Assembly (NCBI GenBank): GCA_033764265.1
Contig: JANRJB010000116.1
Location: 1 to 14,624, forward strand
Source: VGEM01 sp033764265
GTDB lineage: Bacteria > Pseudomonadota > Alphaproteobacteria > Rhodospirillales > Rhodospirillaceae
Direction of reading: 5' to 3'
Length of the DNA: 14,624 nt
The notes under the pieces were generated by a model. The model saw only the letters and a program-made list of their open reading frames with translations, did not search any database and was not told the DNA's origin. The position numbers were made by a program, and so were the translations under genes. Shown here one piece after another: positions 9,910 through 14,624 of the stretch (its first letter is position 1; every line of letters starts with the position of its first letter).

Positions 9910-9991
9910 TCTATTGTCGTCCCAGCTGCCCAGCCCGCGCGCCGGCCCGCCACGCGCGGTGTAGCAGCTGATGACTGGGATTCGCCATCCC
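9910..9991. repeat. second, divergent REP-like unit with a nested stem-loop
   Basis: It begins with TCTATTGTCGTCC, identical to 9805-9817 and in the same orientation. A long dyad follows: outer arms CAGCTGC (9923-9929) and GCAGCTG (9964-9970), inner arms CCGCGCG (9935-9941) and CGCGCGG (9953-9959), with an 11-base loop. A third small hairpin, GGGAT-TCGCC-ATCCC, lies at 9977-9991. No T tract follows, so it is not a typical terminator. It may be a partly decayed or mosaic repeat copy. Confidence 0.55.
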
Positions 9992-9994
9992 GAG

Positions 9995-10137
9995 TAGTTC
10001 GATCATCTATATAATGTATCAAAGTACAATATTGATTCAAATATCATCAATAAATACCAAGTAATTTGCGAGCCGCTCTGTAACATATTGATTTCCAAGC
10101 ATTTTTGCGCTTTTCCCCTGTAAATCTCCTGTATTTA
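9995..10137. promoter_or_regulatory. AT-rich island upstream of the nitrilase-like gene
   Basis: About 140 bases are clearly richer in A+T than everything around them, with many short A and T runs. A perfect TATAAT occurs at 10010-10015, but no matching -35 sits 16-18 bases upstream. Possible roles are a promoter region, a site for an H-NS or IHF-like nucleoid protein, or a remnant of transferred DNA. It lies 180 bases or more before the next start codon. Confidence 0.35.
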
Positions 10138-10141
10138 CAGG
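10117..10141. promoter_or_regulatory. perfect palindrome, candidate operator
   Basis: CCTGTAAAT (10117-10125) and ATTTACAGG (10133-10141) are perfect 9-bp inverted arms with a 7-base spacer (CTCCTGT). The A/T-containing arms and 25-base span suit a dimeric regulator. No T run follows, so a terminator is less likely. It sits at the right edge of the AT-rich island, 180 bases before the nitrilase-like start. Confidence 0.45.
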
Positions 10142-10221
10142 CGCGGCGTGCAAGCCCTTGGCCGGCTTGGAAAAATCGCCACGGCCGCATGCTGCGGTGC
10201 AGCAATCCGGACCGTCTGCCC

Positions 10222-10307
10222 GCGATGTGAAAGCCTGATCGCAGGGGAGGTGCTTTGCATTGGCGCGGCCCGCCCGGCGCGGGCTATGACTTGCCGGTCA
10301 TTTTTTT
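10222..10307 (+). promoter_or_regulatory. structured 5' leader of the nitrilase-like gene (possible attenuator)
   Basis: Three short inverted repeats lie in a row before the start codon: GCGAT / ATCGC (10222-10226, 10238-10242), GCCCGC / GCGGGC (10268-10273, 10279-10284), and ATGAC / GTCAT (10286-10290, 10297-10301). The last is followed by six T (10302-10307). A 5-bp stem with a T tract just before the ribosome-binding site could act as a weak attenuator. No known riboswitch is recognised. Confidence 0.25.
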
Positions 10308-10320
10308 CGGGGAGGCAGGT

Positions 10321-11325
10321 ATGGACGGCATCGGGCGGCGGACGGTGGTCAAGGGCGGCGCGGCATTGGGTGTGGCGCTTGCCGCCGGCGAGGCCGCGGC
10401 GCAAACCGCGCCGGCGGCTCGGCCGAAGTTCAAGGCCGCGGTGATGCGCACGCCGATCCTGGTGCCGCCGTCGGGCGACGCGCTGCCCGACATCCGCCGG
10501 AAGAACGCCGAAGCCATGGTCGCGGCCATCGACAAAGCGATGGTGGGCGCCGACAAGCCGCGCCTGGTGGTGTTCCCGGTGCTGGCCTACACCTCGGCCC
10601 GCCGCGCGGTGTCGGGCGTGCCGATGTCGGCGGTGGCGGTCGACCTGGTGTCCGAGCCCCTGGACAAGGGCATCTTCGCGCCGGTGATCGAGGCCTGCCG
10701 CCGGCACAACTGCTACGTCGCCACCAGCACGCAGGAGAAGGTACCGCAACTGCCGGGCACCTTCTTCCACACCGGCTTCATCATGGGCCCGGAAGGCCTG
10801 GTGCTGCGCTCGCCCAAGTCGCAGGCGCAAAGCGCGCCCGAGGTCAGCTACCTGCGCGACATCGCCGACAAGTACACCGCCCTTTTCGGGCCGGACTCGA
10901 TCATGCCGGTGGCGAAGACGCCGATCGGCAACCTGGCCAGCTACGTCGAAGGCGAGGCCGAAGTGCTGGAAGCTTCGCGGCTGTTGGCGTCGAAGGGCGC
11001 CGAGGTCATCGCCCACGTGTCGCTTGAATCGGGCGATACGCCGTGGCTCGCGCTCAAGCAGGCGATCGGCTTCCAGTGCCACCTGTTCCTGCTGACCGGC
11101 ACCACCTCGCGCCACATCTATGCCGGCAAGCCCGAGCCCGAGTGGGCCGGCGGGTCGTCGACCATCATCGGCCCCGACGGCAAGGTGCTGGCGCAGATCG
11201 GCGGGACGGACGAAGGCGCGGCGGTCGCCGATATCGACCTCAACGCCATCGCCGAAGCGAAAAAGAAATACGGCCGCAACACCACCCCGGCCTGGGGGCT
11301 CTACAAGAATCTCTACAAGTACTAA
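10321..11325 (+). CDS. nitrilase-superfamily protein with Tat-like signal and degenerate catalytic triad
   Basis: This 334-residue protein has GGGGAGG (10309-10315) 5 bases before its ATG. An in-frame TTG at 10255 is less likely. The N-terminus MDGIGRRTVVKGGAALGVAL has a double Arg and an alanine-rich core ending at AAAQ, like a Tat signal. The rest follows the carbon-nitrogen hydrolase fold: RLVVFPVLAY (81-90), FHTGFIMGPEGLVLRSPK (about 149-166), PIGNLASYVEGE (201-212), GGSSTIIGPDGKVLAQIGG (about 278-296) and AVADIDL near the end. Members of the superfamily use a Glu-Lys-Cys triad. Here the Glu position after FP is Val87 and the Cys position is Ser207, while Lys166 appears kept. It is therefore probably not a working amidase or nitrilase and may bind a ligand or have a structural role. 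It stands alone on its strand and converges on the next gene with a 7-base gap. Confidence 0.88.
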   Translation: MDGIGRRTVVKGGAALGVALAAGEAAAQTAPAARPKFKAAVMRTPILVPPSGDALPDIRRKNAEAMVAAIDKAMVGADKPRLVVFPVLAYTSARRAVSGVPMSAVAVDLVSEPLDKGIFAPVIEACRRHNCYVATSTQEKVPQLPGTFFHTGFIMGPEGLVLRSPKSQAQSAPEVSYLRDIADKYTALFGPDSIMPVAKTPIGNLASYVEGEAEVLEASRLLASKGAEVIAHVSLESGDTPWLALKQAIGFQCHLFLLTGTTSRHIYAGKPEPEWAGGSSTIIGPDGKVLAQIGGTDEGAAVADIDLNAIAEAKKKYGRNTTPAWGLYKNLYKY

Positions 11326-11332
11326 GCCCGCG

Positions 11333-11800
11333 CTATTTCGGCGTCGGTGTGCTGCGCTGGGTCAACAGGTGCACCAGATAGGCCGCCAGCGCCGCGACGC
11401 CGACGATCCAGTGCATCAGCGCGACCGCCTGATCGAGCGCCGGGTCGCCGGTGTAGTAGAGCGCGAAGCCGGTCAGCGTCAGCCACATCGCCACGCCGAA
11501 CAGCACGCCGCCGCTGAAGCGCCGCACGTGCGCGCGCCAGCTTTTCTTGACGTGGTTGGGCCACAGGATGCCGAACACCCAGATGGCGGCGAACGACACC
11601 GCGGCGTGGGCGATCAGCCACAGACGCTGCTGGGGGTGCGGGCCATCGAAGCCCATGTCGTCCTCGACCCGCACGAAGTAGTGGAAGATCAGCCACACCA
11701 CGCCGGTGATGAAGGTGGCCGCCGACACCGCGTGCACCAAGAGGCGCCGGCGCGTGGGCAGGTGACCGACGGCCGGGCGATGGGTTTTCTTGGGGCTCAT
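11333..11800 (-). CDS. four-helix membrane protein, cytochrome b561 / DUF4405-like
   Basis: This is a 155-residue integral membrane protein with about four helices (near 20-42, 59-80, 96-117 and 123-146). Histidines lie inside or at the edge of the helices: H23 (LLVHAV), H65 (IAHAAVSF), H130 (ALMHWIVG) and H144 (YLVHLL). This spacing resembles heme-binding four-helix proteins of the cytochrome b561 / DUF4405 type, so a role in membrane electron transfer is plausible but unproven. The start is uncertain: ATG at 11800 (MSPKKTHRPAVGH) has no clear ribosome-binding site. An ATG at 11833 and a TTG at 11860 in the same frame would add 11 or 20 residues without adding a helix. It converges on the nitrilase-like gene, with only 7 bases between the stops. 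The CDF gene lies 105 bases upstream on the same strand. Confidence 0.78.
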   Translation of the reverse strand: MSPKKTHRPAVGHLPTRRRLLVHAVSAATFITGVVWLIFHYFVRVEDDMGFDGPHPQQRLWLIAHAAVSFAAIWVFGILWPNHVKKSWRAHVRRFSGGVLFGVAMWLTLTGFALYYTGDPALDQAVALMHWIVGVAALAAYLVHLLTQRSTPTPK

Positions 11801-11905
11801 GTCGACGGAACGGTGCGCGTGAACACACGCCATCCTGACCAATCGCCGCCGCGCTGACAACGCCGCCGCGTCAGGGCCATGCTCACAGGTATGAATGTGT
11901 CGCGG

Positions 11906-12529
11906 TCAGGAGCGGGCCGGTTGGCTGCGTTCTTTCTGCGCTTCCTCGAACACTTCCCAGGCGGCGTCCAGGTTCAACAGGAAAATGCCCAGGCCGACGG
12001 CCAGATCGGGCCAGTGCGATTGCGTGGCCACGGTCGCCAGCCCGGCGGCGATGATCGCGACGTTGGCCAGCGCGTCGTTGCGCGCCGACAGGAACGCCGC
12101 GCGCGTCAGGCTGCCGCCGGCGGCGCGATAGCGCGCGAGAAGCAGCGAGCAGGTCAGATTGACGGCGAGCGCGCCGGCGCCGGCCAGGCCGAGCGGCAGC
12201 GGCGCGGGGATCACAGGCGCGGTGAACTGGTGCCACGCGGTCCACAGCGTCGCCACGCCCGGCACCAGCAGAATCGCGGCCAACGCCATGCCGACCATGG
12301 CGCGTTTGCGCGCCGTCCAGCCCAGCGCCACCAGGATCAGCAGGTTGACCGCGGTGTCTTCCAGGAAATCGACGGAATCGGCGAACAGCGCCACCGACGC
12401 GATGGTCACCGCGACCGAGAACTCGATGAAGAAGTAAGAAAAGTTGAGCGCCGCGACCCAACCGACGGTGCGACGCAGGGCCGTCGTGTCGAATTCGGCC
12501 GCGCCGACATCGCCTGTGCCGGCGTTCAT
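11906..12529 (-). CDS. short cation diffusion facilitator (CDF)-family transporter
   Basis: This 207-residue protein has five or six membrane helices. Helix 2 carries ALFADSVDFLEDTAVNLL (47-64), the acidic metal-site signature of the CDF family. Helix 5 carries SARNDALANV (148-157). In classical zinc exporters the helix 5 site is HxxxD; here D152 is kept and the His position is Ser148, as in the short CDF-like group. At about 207 residues it lacks the C-terminal cytoplasmic metal-binding domain of full-length members (about 300 residues). It would sit in the inner membrane and move a divalent cation against protons, but the metal cannot be assigned. Its ATG overlaps the stop of the upstream AhpD-like gene (ATGA, 12529-12526), so the two are probably translated together. 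Confidence 0.87.
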   Translation of the reverse strand: MNAGTGDVGAAEFDTTALRRTVGWVAALNFSYFFIEFSVAVTIASVALFADSVDFLEDTAVNLLILVALGWTARKRAMVGMALAAILLVPGVATLWTAWHQFTAPVIPAPLPLGLAGAGALAVNLTCSLLLARYRAAGGSLTRAAFLSARNDALANVAIIAAGLATVATQSHWPDLAVGLGIFLLNLDAAWEVFEEAQKERSQPARS

Positions 12530-13236
12530 CCCGGGCCGCCGCTGTCAATCGCCGCCCAGGTGGCGAACGGCGGCGTAGCCGCGAGATCGCCGCGGCGGAT
12601 CATCTGCTGCCACACGCCGCACGCTTCGATGTAATAGGGCACGCTGCCCGAGAACATCACGTAGGACAGCGCCTCGGACAGTTCGTACTCGTCGGTTTTC
12701 AAGCGGTAGCACTCGGCGATATGCCATGCGAGGGTCAGGTGCCGCTGCAGGCAGGCGTGAATCGCCGCCGCGGCCATGTGCACCAGCGGCAGGCGGACCG
12801 TGGTGCCCGCGATCAGGCGCTGGAATGCCTCGGCGTAGACGGCCGCGCGGTCGTAGCCGGTCAGGTGGTGCTGCCAGTGCTCGGCGATGAAATCGAACGC
12901 GCCGGCGCCTTCGGCCAAGGCCGACAACCTGACGATCAACTCCACTTCCTCCTGGGTGCCGCCAGCCGCCTTGAACTTGGTCAGGTGCTGCGAGGCGATG
13001 CTCTCGCGGCGCACGTTCAGCACGCCCAGCCAGACGAACTCGCGTTCGCGCGGGCTCAGGTGCCGCGGCACCAGCGTCAGCGCGGTGTAGCAGGCATCGT
13101 AGCCGGCCAACAGCTCGGGCGCGGTGATCGCCAGAAGGCCGTGATGCGGCAGCAGGTAGCCGCGCTTGGCTTTGACCGCGTCCAGGCGGGCCAGGGCGTC
13201 CTGCCCGGCGGCAGCGGATGGGGCTGGCTTGGTCAT
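12526..13236 (-). CDS. AhpD / carboxymuconolactone decarboxylase-like protein, two domains
   Basis: This is a 236-residue, mostly helical soluble protein. Two AhpD-like units can be read. The first (about 40-121) has REREFVWLGVLNVRRESIAS followed by QH (H84), the equivalent of the active-site helix. The second (about 150-212) has AAIHACLQRHLTLAWHIAEC and ALSYVMFSGSVPYYIEA. The CxxC redox pair of true AhpD is absent in the first unit, so it is more like the cysteine-free carboxymuconolactone decarboxylase branch; peroxidase activity is unlikely. The reaction is unknown. It is the first gene of an overlapping pair with the CDF transporter. The ATG at 13236 has no obvious ribosome-binding site. 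The 60-base region to the divergent solute-binding protein gene must hold promoters for both directions. Confidence 0.82.
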   Translation of the reverse strand: MTKPAPSAAAGQDALARLDAVKAKRGYLLPHHGLLAITAPELLAGYDACYTALTLVPRHLSPREREFVWLGVLNVRRESIASQHLTKFKAAGGTQEEVELIVRLSALAEGAGAFDFIAEHWQHHLTGYDRAAVYAEAFQRLIAGTTVRLPLVHMAAAAIHACLQRHLTLAWHIAECYRLKTDEYELSEALSYVMFSGSVPYYIEACGVWQQMIRRGDLAATPPFATWAAIDSGGPG

Positions 13237-13296
13237 TGAATCATCGTGCGAGATGGCGTGTCCATTCGGCGCGCGCCCAGGCTATAGTTTGGCCCG

Positions 13297-14624
13297 ATGT
13301 TTGACCATGGCCTCAAGCGCCCGAGATGGGCCGCGTTCGCGCGAGGATGCGCGCTCGTGCTGCTGGTGTGTCTTGCCGGCCTTCAGGCCGAGGCGCAATC
13401 GAAGCCCAAGACGCTCAGGGTGGCGATCCCTGGGTTTCCGTCGCTGGGCATGAACCCGCTGACCGCCACCAATCTGCCGCCGCTTTATACCTTCGCGGCC
13501 ATCTTCGATGCGCTCACCTGGGTCGACATGGTGGGGCGGGCGCAGCCCCAGGTCGCGCTGAGCTGGGAATCCCGCGACGAAAAAACCTGGGTGTTCAAAC
13601 TGCGCCCGGGCGTCACGTTCTCGAATGGCGAGCCGCTCACCGCCGACGCGGTCGTGTTCGCGCTCGACCTGCTGCACAGCCCGGTCGGGCGCACCTACAC
13701 CGTCAATGTCGAGGTGCCGTCGCTGCGCACCGCGCGCGCGCTTGATCCGTTGACCGTTGAGATCACCACCTGGACGCCGAACCCGTTCCTGCCGCAGGAG
13801 ATGAGCCTGGTGCGTCTGCCTTCGCCGTTGGCCTGGGCGAAAGGCGGCGACGAAGGTTTCAACCAGCAACCTGTCGGCAGCGGGCCGTTCATCGTCGAAG
13901 GCGGCGATCCGGCCCGCATGATGCTGCGCGCCAACCTGACCTCGTGGCGCAAGCCCAAGGTCGACCGGCTGGAGCTGATCGCCGCGCCCGACCCCACCAC
14001 CCGGTTGCAAAGCATCCTTGCGAGCCGCGCCCATGTCGCCGTCATGCTGGGGCCCGACCAGATTCCGCAGATCGAGGCGGCGGGGCACAAGATGCTCGTC
14101 GCGCTGGAACCGGCGATGATCAACCTGTCGTTCATCACGGTGAGGGATTCGCCCTTGCGCGACGTGCGCGTGCGGCGCGCGCTCAATCACGCCGTCGACA
14201 AGCAGCGTATCGTCGCGACCATTCTTGCGGGTGCGACGCGGGCGTCGACCCAGACCGCGCCGGCGATCGCCTTCGGCTTCGATCCCGACATTCCGCTGTA
14301 CGACTACGATCCGGCGCTGGCCCGCCGGCTTCTGGCCGAAGCGGGCTATGCCGACGGCTTCGCCATCGTCAGCGAGATCTACGCCGGCACGTCCACCTAT
14401 GCGGCGCTGGTCTACCAGCAGGTCGCCGCCGATCTGGCCCAGGTCGGCGTGCGGCTCGACGTGCGGCTGGTGCCGATCCCGCAATACGCCCGCGGCTTGC
14501 ACCAGGGCGACTGGGGCGGCACCGCCTTCGGCATCGACTACAACGCGGCGCCGTCGTTCGACGCCCTGCGCGGGTTCTACCGCCATTCGTGCATGTGGAA
14601 AGCGCCGTGGCACTGCGATCCCGA
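13297..14624 (+). CDS. ABC transporter solute-binding protein, family 5 (peptide/nickel type), 3' end cut
   Basis: I translated this by hand: 442 codons run to the window edge, where the family is usually 500-540 residues. The Sec signal MFDHGLKRPRWAAFARGCAL continues VLLVCLAGLQ and ends at AEAQ. The family signature KTWVFKLRPGVTFSNGEPLT (96-115) followed by ADAVVFALDLL is typical of SBP_bac_5 proteins. RDVRVRRALNHAVDKQRIVA (288-307), followed by TILAGA, is the second landmark. It should be a periplasmic binding protein for peptides or similar small solutes; permease and ATPase genes would be expected downstream, outside the window. No Shine-Dalgarno precedes the ATG. TATAGT at 13283-13288 lies only 8 bases before it, so a leaderless or very short leader transcript is possible. 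The ligand cannot be told. Confidence 0.9.
   Translation, partial: MFDHGLKRPRWAAFARGCALVLLVCLAGLQAEAQSKPKTLRVAIPGFPSLGMNPLTATNLPPLYTFAAIFDALTWVDMVGRAQPQVALSWESRDEKTWVFKLRPGVTFSNGEPLTADAVVFALDLLHSPVGRTYTVNVEVPSLRTARALDPLTVEITTWTPNPFLPQEMSLVRLPSPLAWAKGGDEGFNQQPVGSGPFIVEGGDPARMMLRANLTSWRKPKVDRLELIAAPDPTTRLQSILASRAHVAVMLGPDQIPQIEAAGHKMLVALEPAMINLSFITVRDSPLRDVRVRRALNHAVDKQRIVATILAGATRASTQTAPAIAFGFDPDIPLYDYDPALARRLLAEAGYADGFAIVSEIYAGTSTYAALVYQQVAADLAQVGVRLDVRLVPIPQYARGLHQGDWGGTAFGIDYNAAPSFDALRGFYRHSCMWKAPWHCDP

Larger units (their letters stand above)
9715..10320. other. 606-base gene-free region: terminator, repeats, AT-rich island, structured leader
   Basis: No convincing gene lies here. From left to right it holds the terminator (9747-9784), a REP-like double-hairpin repeat (9805-9904), a second copy of its edge followed by a long nested dyad (9910-9991), an AT-rich island (about 9995-10137), a perfect palindrome (10117-10141), and a leader with three short inverted repeats before the nitrilase-like gene (10222-10307). 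A 65-codon minus-strand frame at 9843-10040 spans repeats and AT-rich DNA, has no coding signature, and is not called. Confidence 0.8.

Noticed and set aside
9747..9991. CRISPR-like array suggested by clustered palindromes
   Set aside because: Only two copies of a 13-base edge exist, and there is no regular spacer length or cas gene. REP-like repeats explain it better.
9843..10040. 65-codon minus-strand frame in the intergenic region
   Set aside because: It spans repeats and the AT-rich island, has no ribosome-binding site, and shows no coding composition.
13282..14613. 443-codon minus-strand frame antisense to the solute-binding protein
   Set aside because: It is a shadow frame. The plus-strand translation carries a signal peptide and family 5 signatures.

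Overview
The window looks like a stretch of chromosome from a G+C-rich Alphaproteobacterium. By eye about two thirds of the bases are G+C, and long antisense open frames accompany almost every gene. The gene content also fits: acetoacetyl-CoA synthetase of the ~650-residue type, a PQQ-dependent quinohemoprotein dehydrogenase, Tat-like signal peptides, and a dispersed repeat built on a 'TTGTCGTCCTGGG' theme. The lineage is inferred; no rRNA or phylogenetic marker is present. There are 12 protein genes, two of them cut by the window ends. I see no tRNA, rRNA, CRISPR array, transposase or phage gene.

Left block (1-7879, all on the minus strand). In transcription order it holds a periplasmic PQQ/heme c alcohol dehydrogenase, a ~200-bp gap with a candidate terminator, a membrane histidine kinase overlapping a PstS-like periplasmic binding protein, an acetoacetyl-CoA synthetase, and a class I SAM methyltransferase that runs off the left end. 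Three of the junctions are overlaps or short gaps, so kinase to methyltransferase may be one transcript. The kinase and binding protein look like a sensing pair, but no response regulator is visible.

Middle block (8149-11325, plus strand). A divergent intergenic region leads to a two-gene unit: a 113-residue protein I do not recognise, then a 396-residue SAM methyltransferase that begins with a twin-arginine-like signal. A strong terminator follows. The next 606 bases have no gene. They carry REP-like inverted repeats, an AT-rich island and a perfect 9-bp-arm palindrome. They end at a nitrilase-fold protein that also has a Tat-like signal and has lost two of its three catalytic residues.

Right block. 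Convergent to the nitrilase-like gene are three minus-strand genes: a four-helix membrane protein with histidines in its helices, a short CDF-type transporter, and a double AhpD/carboxymuconolactone-decarboxylase-like protein. The last two overlap by ATGA. Divergent from them, a family 5 ABC-transporter solute-binding protein starts at 13297 and is cut by the right end.

The most unusual feature is a pair of exported-looking versions of normally cytosolic enzyme folds, a methyltransferase and a catalytically degenerate nitrilase, within 3 kb. They are separated by an unusually structured, AT-rich spacer. Whether they form a functional system is inference.
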